From a bacterium (GTDB lineage: Bacteria > Zixibacteria > MSB-5A5 > GN15 > FEB-12), in assembly GCA_030612965.1 (NCBI GenBank), contig JAUWMW010000114.1:1-7328 (forward strand): 7,328 nt of DNA. Reading direction: 5' to 3'. Made by a program: the position numbers and the translations under genes. Below, one piece after another: positions 1 through 6,677 of the stretch; positions within the stretch are counted from its first letter, which is position 1, and every line of letters begins with the position of its first letter. Below the pieces are notes generated by a model. That model searched no databases and was not told the origin of the DNA. It saw nothing but the letters and a program-made list of their open reading frames with translations.

Positions 1-443
1 GCCACAGCCTTTCGACGGTAGAGTGCTTCGGCCACGTGCGGTCGACCCACCGCTGCCGAACCGGCCACCTCAAGAACGTCGTCATAGCTGATCTCGATAC
101 CTATCTCGTTGAGCTTCTGAACCATCTCACGTCCGCGCTCGTCTCTCTTATTCTGGAAGTCGGCCAGAGCCACTCGTAAGGGTTCCGTATCGGGATCGAA
201 AAGATAGGCCAACATGTGCAACTCACCGTTTTCCGATCGGCATGACAATTCCAGCCCGGGAATAAGTTCCGGGTCGCCTTCGCCAAGCAAAGACCGCAAC
301 TCGAGATAACCGGCCAGCGTGTCGTGATCAGTAACAGCGAACGCAGCCAGTTTGCGGCGACGAACTATCTCCAGCAACTCCGATGGCGTACTAAGCCCGT
401 CGGAACAATTGGTGTGCAGATGCAGGTCGATTCGATGTTTCAT
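1..443 (-). CDS. PHP-domain metal-dependent phosphoesterase (TrpH/YciV-like), 3' end cut by window
   Basis: The 147 visible residues are the N-terminal part of a PHP (polymerase and histidinol phosphatase) domain. Metal-ligand motifs are visible in order: LHLH (His8, His10) with Asp15, TDHD around His40, PGLELS with Glu65, His76 in ELHMLAY, and GRPHVAEAL with His136. This set is typical of the stand-alone TrpH/YciV group, some of whose members act as 3',5'-nucleoside bisphosphate phosphatases or 5'-3' exonucleases on RNA. Full family members are about 275-290 residues, so roughly half is missing beyond base 1. The ATG directly follows the TAG of the ftcD gene with no spacer and no strong Shine-Dalgarno sequence, which suggests translational coupling and cotranscription with ftcD. 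The PHP assignment is secure. The exact substrate is inferred only from the family. Confidence 0.9.
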   Translation of the reverse strand, partial: MKHRIDLHLHTNCSDGLSTPSELLEIVRRRKLAAFAVTDHDTLAGYLELRSLLGEGDPELIPGLELSCRSENGELHMLAYLFDPDTEPLRVALADFQNKRDERGREMVQKLNEIGIEISYDDVLEVAGSAAVGRPHVAEALYRRKAV

Positions 444-1952
444 CTATAGCTTGTTCTCAACCATCTTCCTGATCTGTGACGCAAGATCCTCAGCCTCTTT
501 TGTTATAACAGCCACCTCGCCATTTAGTTTCGTCACAAATGCCTGATCGTTGATGGAAGTCAGGTTGATGCGCACGTTATATCCGGCGCCGTGGACTGAG
601 GCTATCGCCATCAGACCGGCCACCCCGGAATCGGTGATCGAATTCTGATTTCCTTTTTCTGCTACTGTGCGCGCCAGCTTCAGCGTTTCGAGTGACTTCT
701 TCATCACCTCTAAAGGAACGTTCGCCGCTTCTTTGTTGGCGAGTTCAACAGCATCGTCACGCTCCTGTCCGGCGGGCAGTTTGAATGCATCCATCACCTT
801 ATTGAATGCTTCCTTGTCGGTCTCAACCAACTGGGTGAGTTCGGCGCGAAGATCATCGCCGTGATCCCTGACCTGAGTCAACTCATCCTTGACCTTGTCG
901 AACTGCTTCTTGCCGATCGAGAGCCGACAGACCATCGAAGCCAGAGCGGCGCCCAGAGCACCGGCCGAGGCCGCAACCGAACCGCCACCGGGAGCCGGTG
1001 AGGACGACGCGACCTCATCGGCAAAACTTTCGGCCGCCACCGCCGAGCCGCCCGCTTCCTGTAGTTTTTGCTCCAGCACCTGAGCGCTGGAGAAGTTCTC
1101 CAGCCGCAAGTAGAAATCGGACACGTCAAGCATCGCCTCGTTCGGCACCAGCCCGATCATCTCCGACGAAGTGACATTTACACCATAACGAGCGGCCTCC
1201 GACTTGATCGTCTCGAAGACACGAAAGATCGGCGTCTTGGTATAGTTCACCAGGTTCATCGATATCTGTACCTGATTGCGCTCTTTGATCTCAAAGCCGA
1301 GGGCTTTGACAAACCGATACCCACCCTTGAGACTGCGCACAGCGTCGGCGACCTTGTCGGCAATCCACTTCTGATTGGTACCGAGATAGACATTGAACGC
1401 CACCAAAGGGAAACGCACACCGATAGCGGTGGCGCCCGACTTGAGATTCATCCTGGCCGGGCCGTAATCCGGCTTGCGCTTGGGGTCCTTCTCGACAGCC
1501 TCGATCATCCCCTCATACTCGCCGGTACGCACCTTGGCCAGGTTCCTGCGATCGGCCCGCGTCCGCGCATCTTCATACAGGAACACCGGTATAGCCAGTT
1601 CCTCACCGACCTTGCGACCCAGTTTGTTGGCCAACTCGACCGCTTCCTCAATACTCACATCCGAAATCGGGATAAACGGACAGACATCGCACGCCCCCAT
1701 ACGGGGATGTTCACCCTTATGGGTGGTCATGTCGATCAGTTCAGCCGCCTTTTGATATCCGCGAAAAGCCGCCTCGACCGCCAGCGATGGATGACAAACA
1801 AAAGTCACCACCGCTCGATTGTGATCGGGATCCATCTCCTTATCCAGGAGCACCACACCGTCTTCGGCGGTGATAGCATTACAAATGGCGTCGATCACTT
1901 CCGGACGACGGCCTTCGGAGAAATTGGGGACACATTCAACCAGTTTTGCCAT
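444..1952 (-). CDS. ftcD: Fused glutamate formimidoyltransferase / formimidoyltetrahydrofolate cyclodeaminase
   Basis: This 502-residue bifunctional enzyme moves the formimino group from N-formimino-L-glutamate (a histidine breakdown product) to tetrahydrofolate, then releases ammonia to give 5,10-methenyl-THF. It is expected to be cytosolic. Residues 1 to about 295 form the transferase, opening with LVECVPNFSEG and carrying KGEHPRMGA. His82 of that motif has the same number as the catalytic histidine of the mammalian enzyme. Residues about 305-500 form the cyclodeaminase, with the glycine-rich PAPGGGSVAA (319-328), NSITDSGVAG (437-446) and NVRINL (459-464). The frame is open to an upstream ATG at 1994, but the ATG at 1952 is chosen: GGAG lies 6 bases upstream and the family N-terminus begins there. 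Human FTCD is slightly longer (541 residues). In many bacteria the two domains are separate genes. A promoter candidate precedes it, and a PHP gene follows immediately. No other hut gene is in view. Confidence 0.96.
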   Translation of the reverse strand: MAKLVECVPNFSEGRRPEVIDAICNAITAEDGVVLLDKEMDPDHNRAVVTFVCHPSLAVEAAFRGYQKAAELIDMTTHKGEHPRMGACDVCPFIPISDVSIEEAVELANKLGRKVGEELAIPVFLYEDARTRADRRNLAKVRTGEYEGMIEAVEKDPKRKPDYGPARMNLKSGATAIGVRFPLVAFNVYLGTNQKWIADKVADAVRSLKGGYRFVKALGFEIKERNQVQISMNLVNYTKTPIFRVFETIKSEAARYGVNVTSSEMIGLVPNEAMLDVSDFYLRLENFSSAQVLEQKLQEAGGSAVAAESFADEVASSSPAPGGGSVAASAGALGAALASMVCRLSIGKKQFDKVKDELTQVRDHGDDLRAELTQLVETDKEAFNKVMDAFKLPAGQERDDAVELANKEAANVPLEVMKKSLETLKLARTVAEKGNQNSITDSGVAGLMAIASVHGAGYNVRINLTSINDQAFVTKLNGEVAVITKEAEDLASQIRKMVENKL

Positions 1953-2023
1953 TATCGTCTCCGCACCTTCAGTTGTGTCAGTCGACCCGGGCACACGCCG
2001 CGGATCCGAATTGGAATTGTGCC

Positions 2024-2051
2024 AATATACGTGAAAACATCGCTATGGCAA
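2024..2051 (-). promoter_or_regulatory. Candidate sigma70-type promoter for ftcD and the PHP gene
   Basis: On the minus strand, TTGCCA (2051-2046) is followed after 16 bases by TATATT (2029-2024). Transcription would start near base 2017, leaving a leader of about 64 bases before the ftcD ATG at 1952. The -35 element begins just after the stop codon of the upstream gene (2059-2057), in the only gap between the two gene groups. A short inverted repeat, ATTGG/CCAAT (2010-2014 and 2022-2026), overlaps the -10 and start-site region and might be an operator. This is a consensus match only; read-through from the upstream operon is also possible. Confidence 0.45.
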
Positions 2052-2056
2052 GTGAC

Positions 2057-3013
2057 CTAGCGCTCAAATCCAAGTCTGAGACCCCAGGCCAAAAGAGGGA
2101 TCATGATCTCATGGTGGCCGACGAAATTGAACCCCTTCCCCACGCCGACGGTTGGACGGCTCACCACGTTTTGAAGCGGACGATATTGAAGGATCATATC
2201 GAAGTTAGCCGTGGTCAGCCGACTCTTGTGCCGGTGTATATTGCGGGCCACCGTCAGCGCCTTGAGAAACACTTCCGGCAGGATAACCGCCGAGCCGATA
2301 TTGGCCAGCGCGCCACCCCGGTCGATATCGGCGCAGAGACTGCACAACAGACGGAAATCAAGATGCGATGCAGCGGCGGTGACGGCGGCATCAAACTCCG
2401 GATGCTGAGCCACGATATCGGTGCCGATCCCGACATGCACCGTCACCGGTTTTTTCATCGCGGCAGCCCGTCCAAACAGAGAAATCTTTCGGTTAGGCGC
2501 CTTCTCTCCATTTATGAAAACACCGGCGGCCTCTCCGAGGCCGCTATCTCGCTCCTTCGCACACCGACAAACGGCTGCGAAAAACTCTCCGGTCTCTCTT
2601 GCCATACCGAAAGACCCATCGTCCAGCCCGGCCTGCACATCCTCAGAGGTCCCGCCGAAAAAGGCCAGCTCGAGATCATGAATCAGCCCGGCCGAGTTGA
2701 ACGACAAGCCGGTAACGATATCACGTCGCATCAAATCGATCAGTATCGGAGAGAGTCCCACCTTGATAGTGTGAGCCCCCAGCAACAGATGAAACGGACG
2801 GTTCTTATGGCGCGCCTTCACGACGTGGGAGATGAATTCCCTGAGGTCATCAGCCTTTAGAAAACGAGGCAGCGAATCGAAGAAATCGGAACCGCCTTTT
2901 TTCGCCGGTCGACCAAGCGAAGGCAACTGGGTCCGGTTCCGTCGTCGTGCGTACGGATAACGCTTTACAAGATTAAGATCAATCGGAGTTCTCTTGCGAG
3001 ATCGGCTGGACAT
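2057..3013 (-). CDS. Deoxyhypusine-synthase-like protein of unknown function
   Basis: This 318-residue soluble protein has no signal peptide or membrane segment. Residues 1-40 are very basic. The segment around 78-125 (GAHTIKVGLSPILIDLM, then SFNSAGLIHDLELAFFGGTSEDV) and a later VHVGIGTDIVAQHP resemble, from memory, the NAD-binding core of the deoxyhypusine synthase superfamily. The later NIGSAVILPEVFLKAL and the C-terminal LQNVVSRPT and GHHEIMIPLLAWG look like the conserved blocks of a bacterial relative usually annotated as hypothetical. I do not see the SWGK-type lysine motif at the C-terminus of genuine deoxyhypusine and homospermidine synthases, so the same aminobutyl-transfer chemistry is doubtful. 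It is the last gene of the operon; its ATG lies 3 bases after the DUF3108 stop codon, with only a weak GAGG about 12 bases upstream. The superfamily link is moderately sure, the function unknown. Confidence 0.8.
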   Translation of the reverse strand: MSSRSRKRTPIDLNLVKRYPYARRRNRTQLPSLGRPAKKGGSDFFDSLPRFLKADDLREFISHVVKARHKNRPFHLLLGAHTIKVGLSPILIDLMRRDIVTGLSFNSAGLIHDLELAFFGGTSEDVQAGLDDGSFGMARETGEFFAAVCRCAKERDSGLGEAAGVFINGEKAPNRKISLFGRAAAMKKPVTVHVGIGTDIVAQHPEFDAAVTAAASHLDFRLLCSLCADIDRGGALANIGSAVILPEVFLKALTVARNIHRHKSRLTTANFDMILQYRPLQNVVSRPTVGVGKGFNFVGHHEIMIPLLAWGLRLGFER

Positions 3014-3016
3014 GGT

Positions 3017-3868
3017 TCAGAACGCCTCGATTTCACCCAGCCCGAAGTCCGTCAACTCAGCCGATATCGATCCCACCAGAATCTTGGACTTCATCAGCAC
3101 CGGCATCTTGAGACGGTCATCGGTCAGCCAGACCTTCAGTCTTCCCTCATGCTTGAAGACACCGACCGATTGCGTCAGCGGTTCTACGACAATACAGTCG
3201 AAGTTTCCCGCTTCAACGGTGATGTTCTCCTTCTTGAGGACCTTGACCTCGAGTTCGTAGTTCTCCCCGTCGGTAAAGTTGTCCACGTACACCGACGTCC
3301 CGACTTTGAGTTCCTGAGTACGAACATAATAAAGCACACTGATGGCATCCTGCACCCACGGCGCCACCTCGATAGTGTCGCCTTTGTACACGGTCCAATG
3401 CTCACGTTGATCGAAAGCGTAGATGCGGATGGAACGATAGCTACCCTCGCGAAGGTTCTTCTCAAAGCGCCAACTGAAAAGACCGATGGCGTCAATGATC
3501 GACTCCACGCGGTCATCGACGGTGTAGAACGTGGAGAAAAAACTGTTGGAGTTTGCCCGAGTCACGATTTGATAACAGGGACGCCCACCGTACTCAATCA
3601 ACCGCGCTACCTCCATGGTAGCCGTCCCGGCGTTGATAAAACCGTAGTTGATATCGAACGAAAAACTCTCACCGACACCGAAAGCTACGTTTTCAACGTA
3701 GCGGTCAAACTCGACGGTATCGCTACCGGGCTGTACTTCCTCGGCCAGCGCCTGCGTTATCTCAAACTGCAGAGAGGCAAAGTAGAAAAGAGGCACCAGT
3801 CCGCAGAACAGAACTGCCATAGCGAGCGCCTTGTGCAAGAATCTTCCGTTAGGCATTTGTCTTAGCAT
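3017..3868 (-). CDS. DUF3108 domain protein, exported or membrane-anchored
   Basis: This 283-residue protein has a hydrophobic N-terminal stretch (residues about 14-33) after positively charged residues. A possible signal peptidase I site follows ALA at 40-42. The rest looks beta-rich and matches the DUF3108 pattern: VGESFSFDINYGFINAGTATMEV (about 65-87), then NSFFSTFYTVDDRVES, a Trp/Arg-rich strand, and the closing KVWLTDDRLKMPVLMKSKI with VGSISAEL. DUF3108 proteins are predicted periplasmic or outer-membrane-associated proteins with no established biochemical role. The upstream phosphatase gene overlaps the start. The ATG at 3868 overlaps by 20 bases; a second ATG at 3856 (residue 5) overlaps by 8. 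Neither has a clear Shine-Dalgarno sequence, so the start is uncertain by four codons. The downstream deoxyhypusine-synthase-like gene starts 3 bases after the stop, which implies coexpression. Confidence 0.88.
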   Translation of the reverse strand: MLRQMPNGRFLHKALAMAVLFCGLVPLFYFASLQFEITQALAEEVQPGSDTVEFDRYVENVAFGVGESFSFDINYGFINAGTATMEVARLIEYGGRPCYQIVTRANSNSFFSTFYTVDDRVESIIDAIGLFSWRFEKNLREGSYRSIRIYAFDQREHWTVYKGDTIEVAPWVQDAISVLYYVRTQELKVGTSVYVDNFTDGENYELEVKVLKKENITVEAGNFDCIVVEPLTQSVGVFKHEGRLKVWLTDDRLKMPVLMKSKILVGSISAELTDFGLGEIEAF

Positions 3869-4340
3869 CGATTCTTTTTACAATTTCGTCCAACTGCTGG
3901 CCGAGATATTCTCCGATTTCCAGAAACGTCTCGTTGTACCGCTCGAGCGGCTGGCCGATGGGATCATCGACCCCCTCGCCCGATCGGTTAGGGTCGGGGA
4001 AATTCTTAAAGAGAAACGTCTTGTTCGCGGCTTCCTTGCGCAATTTCAGCACTTCGCCAACATGGCCGGAAGTCATACCAAGAATAAGATCAGCGCGGTC
4101 AATCAGACCGCCTGTCAACGGCTGCGACTGGTGTTTCGAAATGTCGGCGTCCCAGATCCTGGCCGCTTCAACAGCATACTTGGTAGCCGGAAACCCCGAC
4201 GCACCTACTGTACCGGCCGAGACCACTTCGGACTTTTCCGGACGCTCCTTTTCCAGCAAGCCCTTCAGCGCTCCTTCGGCCATGGGCGACCGACAGGTGT
4301 TCCCGGTGCAGACAAACAGTATGATGAACTTCTCGCTCAC
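3849..4340 (-). CDS. Low-molecular-weight phosphatase, probable protein-arginine phosphatase (YwlE-like)
   Basis: This 163-residue cytosolic enzyme belongs to the low-molecular-weight protein tyrosine phosphatase fold. The phosphate-binding loop is C11-T-G-N-T15-C-R17-S, followed by PMAEG. The general acid is in VDDPIGQPLERY (Asp126-Pro127). Cys11 is the expected nucleophile and Arg17 the phosphate-binding residue. Thr15 sits where tyrosine-specific members carry Ile or Leu. In Bacillus YwlE this threonine gives specificity for phosphoarginine, so arginine phosphatase activity is inferred. The frame is open to an ATG at 4421, but the GTG at 4340 is preferred: GGGAG lies 5 bases upstream and the protein then begins SEKFIILFVCTGNTC, as in the family. 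This GTG overlaps the TGA of the upstream tsaC-like gene as GTGA. The pairing recalls ywlC and ywlE in Bacillus. A tyrosine phosphatase acting on polysaccharide regulators (Wzb type) is the alternative, given the nearby manC. Confidence 0.92.
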   Translation of the reverse strand: MSEKFIILFVCTGNTCRSPMAEGALKGLLEKERPEKSEVVSAGTVGASGFPATKYAVEAARIWDADISKHQSQPLTGGLIDRADLILGMTSGHVGEVLKLRKEAANKTFLFKNFPDPNRSGEGVDDPIGQPLERYNETFLEIGEYLGQQLDEIVKRIDAKTNA

Positions 4341-4975
4341 GCTGTCTCCCTGAGGACCGAGGAAACCCCGGCAGCAGAGACGGCGCCCTCGCGCAGCAAC
4401 TCTGTCCGGTCTCCCTGACACAGTACAACCGTCGACACCGGTCCGGCCAAACGTCCGGCATCAAGATACAAAGCCACATCGCTCCCGAAAGTCTCCACGA
4501 CCTGGTCGATCGTCTCCGCTTCCCCATGACCGGTCAGATTGGCTGAAGTTGCCGTCAGAGGTTTCCGCACTTCCTGGAGGATTGCCTCCACCACCGGTGA
4601 CGATGACACTCGCAGACCAACCCGCCCATCACTCACTACCGGCAAGGTTGTTTCGTCGGCTGCCGTCAACACCAGGGTCAACGGTCCGGGCATGAATCGC
4701 TTCGCCAGCCGTCGCGCCGACGGCGTCATTACACCATAAGCATCCAACGCCTCGATACTATCGACAAAGACTGCGACCGCAGCAGCACGGTCACGACCTT
4801 TCACACGATGAAGCTTCTCCAGTGATTCAGTATTGTCGGCCCGAGCGAGAAGACCATACCTTGTTTCCGTCGGCGCCACTACCAAGTCACCCCGTAGCAG
4901 CAAGGTCGCGGCTTGATCGATCAGCCGTCCCTGCGGGTTTTCGCAGTCGATTCGAATCACCGGACAATCAGTCAT
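4337..4975 (-). CDS. tsaC: Sua5/YciO/YrdC/YwlC-family protein, probable threonylcarbamoyl-AMP synthase
   Basis: This 212-residue protein has the YrdC-like fold that makes L-threonylcarbamoyladenylate from threonine, bicarbonate and ATP for the t6A modification of tRNAs reading ANN codons. Visible family signatures are APTETRYGL (34-42), HRVKGR (56-61), FMPGPLTLVL (94-103), VGLRV (119-123), TATSANLTG (141-149, the SxN motif) and GPVSTVV (178-184). It ends shortly after LLREGAV, so it lacks the C-terminal Sua5 domain. The part after KGR is unusual: the common R-P-x-x-x-P-L stretch is replaced by RDRAAAVAVFV. An open frame extends upstream to 5077, but the ATG at 4975 fits the family. It overlaps the stop of the SPOR gene by 8 bases and the next gene by 4. 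The family is certain; that it is the cell's main t6A enzyme is less so. Confidence 0.9.
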   Translation of the reverse strand: MTDCPVIRIDCENPQGRLIDQAATLLLRGDLVVAPTETRYGLLARADNTESLEKLHRVKGRDRAAAVAVFVDSIEALDAYGVMTPSARRLAKRFMPGPLTLVLTAADETTLPVVSDGRVGLRVSSSPVVEAILQEVRKPLTATSANLTGHGEAETIDQVVETFGSDVALYLDAGRLAGPVSTVVLCQGDRTELLREGAVSAAGVSSVLRETA

Positions 4976-5585
4976 GCTGACCCGGATCGTGCTCGTAGTC
5001 AAGGCTGTCTCCCACCGTCGACGGCGATGTCTCGTAAAGGGGCGCCGGTTCCTCCACCGCGACCGTGACCACCACAACCCAGGCGTTGGTATAGCCGGCC
5101 GCCTTGGCCCGCTGTTGATAGTTCTCGGCCGCTTCGCGCTCGGCGAAGTTGCCCACTCTCAGCTTAAAGTAGGGGACCTCATAATCCATGAAGACCGGGC
5201 GGTCAAAAATCTCCTCGGCTACTCTCAGTGCCGTTCGCCCCTCACCATAGACCTTGGTCGTCAATATCTGTACCCGAAACGCCTGGCTGTTCAGAGTATC
5301 GATTTGCTCATCGAGGTTCAAGTAACCGGTATCGCTGGTCGCCTCATCGCCAGTCTCCTGCTGGACCCCCCCGGCATTGATTGGCTGATCACTCGGATAA
5401 GCACTCGGGACAACCTGTCTGTCCTGACTCCATTCCAACGGATCGTAACGCTCCAATTCCTCCGGGATTGTGCCTGTATCCGGTGGCGACTCCTCACCTC
5501 CACGTTGAGGCAGGATACATCCTGTCCCCCAAAAGAGCCATAGCGCCGTAACCAGGAGACTAAATATACTCGCGCGTTTCGTCAC
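4968..5585 (-). CDS. SPOR-domain protein, probable lipoprotein
   Basis: This 205-residue protein starts with Lys-Arg and a hydrophobic stretch (residues 7-20) ending in WGTGC, so Cys23 could be lipidated. The lipobox is imperfect because Gly, not Leu or Val, sits at -3. An acidic, proline- and glutamine-rich linker (about 25-100) leads to a SPOR domain at about 102-173, shown by QAFRVQILTT, then PYFKLRVGNFAEREAAENY and AGYTNAWVV. SPOR domains bind denuded septal peptidoglycan, and many such proteins act in division or envelope upkeep. The tail after 175 is acidic and disordered-looking. The frame is open to 5672, but that extension lies inside the manC coding region. The GTG at 5585 has GGAG 3 bases upstream and gives a proper signal sequence. 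It overlaps the manC 3' end by 26 bases and tsaC by 8. Confidence 0.86.
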   Translation of the reverse strand: MTKRASIFSLLVTALWLFWGTGCILPQRGGEESPPDTGTIPEELERYDPLEWSQDRQVVPSAYPSDQPINAGGVQQETGDEATSDTGYLNLDEQIDTLNSQAFRVQILTTKVYGEGRTALRVAEEIFDRPVFMDYEVPYFKLRVGNFAEREAAENYQQRAKAAGYTNAWVVVVTVAVEEPAPLYETSPSTVGDSLDYEHDPGQHD

Positions 5586-6639
5586 TCTCTCCAAGTTTCG
5601 CCAGGAGCTTCTTGATATCTTCAGCCCGCGTCTTGTGGGCAACCATCGTGACCTCGCCGGAGCGCACCACAATCATATCGGAACAACCCAGCACGGCTAC
5701 GATACCATCGCCTTCATTGAAGACGGTCATCTCATACGAATCCAAGGCAATAACACTACCGATCTTGACATTGCCGTCGGTATCTTTGGTCTTGTAGCGA
5801 CCCAGGGCATTCCAGTCGCCCACATCGTCCCACACGAAATCAGCCTTAACAGTCAGCACGTTATCGGCTTTCTCCAGGACGGCAACATCAACGGAAATCG
5901 ACGTCGCCTTGGTGTACAACTGCATACGAGCTTCAATCTCAGACGCCTTGCCGATATGTTCGGAGTACTCAGTGAGCAACTTGTGCATCTCCGGCTGGTG
6001 ATCCGCCAGTGCCTTCAGGAAAGCCTGCGCCGTCCAGACAAACATCCCACTGTTCCAAAGATACTTGCCGCTGAAGTAGTACTCCTTGGCTACCTCTGTT
6101 CTTGGCTTCTCCGTAAAAGCAGAGACAAAGAACACCGGCTGGTCGGTGGGATGCTCGTATCGATCGCCCACTCTGATATACCCATACCCCGTCTCGGGAC
6201 GGGTGGGGACGATACCCAGAGTCAGCAGATAGTCACCGGACGATGATATGGCGGCGCTGCTCTGCAGAATCTTCAAGAGTTTCTCCGCCGGATTGATCAG
6301 ATGGTCCGCCGACAGTACCACCATATTTGCGTGCGGGTCGTCCTTCAGGAGATGAACGGCGGCCAGCCCGATGGCAATGCATGTATTGCGACCGAACGGC
6401 TCGCTCAGGATGTTTGCCTCGGTAAAGTCGGGCATCGCATCGGTGATAAACTTGCTCATGGAACGGCTGGTGATAATCCGAACGTTCTCCATCGGAATCA
6501 AAGGAAGAACGCGGTCAATCGTTTCCTCGAGCATCATCTTGTCGGACGTCAGTTTCAAGAATTGTTTGGGGCGGCTCGACCGCGACACCGGCCAGAACCG
6601 TTCCCCTTTGCCCCCGGCCAAAATCACTCCATACAGCAC
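5560..6639 (-). CDS. manC: Mannose-1-phosphate guanylyltransferase (monofunctional)
   Basis: It makes GDP-mannose from GTP and mannose-1-phosphate, the donor for mannose, fucose and rhamnose units in surface glycans. The nucleotidyltransferase signature VILAGGKGERFWP comes first, then PKQFL, EPFGRNT (about 80-86), SADH (110-113), PETGYGYIRVG, FTEKP (175-179), LWNSGMF and DDVGDWNAL. The enzyme is 359 residues from the chosen start and lacks the C-terminal cupin phosphomannose isomerase domain of bifunctional AlgA-type proteins; the end looks like a beta-helix instead. An in-frame ATG at 6660 would add seven residues. The GTG at 6639 is preferred: GAGAGG lies 9 bases upstream, the protein then begins LYGVILAGG as in the family, and the promoter at 6706-6678 would leave the ATG only about 10 bases of leader. 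It heads the six-gene operon. The enzyme call is secure; the start is a judgement. Confidence 0.93.
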   Translation of the reverse strand: MLYGVILAGGKGERFWPVSRSSRPKQFLKLTSDKMMLEETIDRVLPLIPMENVRIITSRSMSKFITDAMPDFTEANILSEPFGRNTCIAIGLAAVHLLKDDPHANMVVLSADHLINPAEKLLKILQSSAAISSSGDYLLTLGIVPTRPETGYGYIRVGDRYEHPTDQPVFFVSAFTEKPRTEVAKEYYFSGKYLWNSGMFVWTAQAFLKALADHQPEMHKLLTEYSEHIGKASEIEARMQLYTKATSISVDVAVLEKADNVLTVKADFVWDDVGDWNALGRYKTKDTDGNVKIGSVIALDSYEMTVFNEGDGIVAVLGCSDMIVVRSGEVTMVAHKTRAEDIKKLLAKLGESDETREYI

Positions 6640-6677
6640 TATCAAACACCTCTCAGACATTCTCGCACAGTTGATCG

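Noticed and set aside
1953..1994. Upstream extension of ftcD to the ATG at 1994
   Set aside because: The added 14 residues are not family-like, and the ATG at 1952 has a clear GGAG at proper spacing.
2009..2023. Possible sigma54 promoter (TGGCAC on the minus strand)
   Set aside because: The TGGCAC element is present, but no TTGC-type element follows at the required spacing.
1068..2060. Long plus-strand open frame of 330 codons opposite ftcD
   Set aside because: It lies entirely antisense to the well-supported ftcD gene, and its translation is rich in His, Arg and Ile with no family motif. It is a mirror effect of codon usage.
1946..2860. Plus-strand open frame of 304 codons opposite the deoxyhypusine-synthase-like gene
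   Set aside because: It overlaps the previous shadow frame and has no recognisable domain, while the minus-strand frame carries conserved-looking motifs and fits the operon spacing.
3149..3865. Plus-strand open frame of 238 codons opposite the DUF3108 gene
   Set aside because: The minus-strand frame has a signal sequence and DUF3108 pattern; the plus-strand translation resembles no known family and has no upstream promoter or binding site that I can see.
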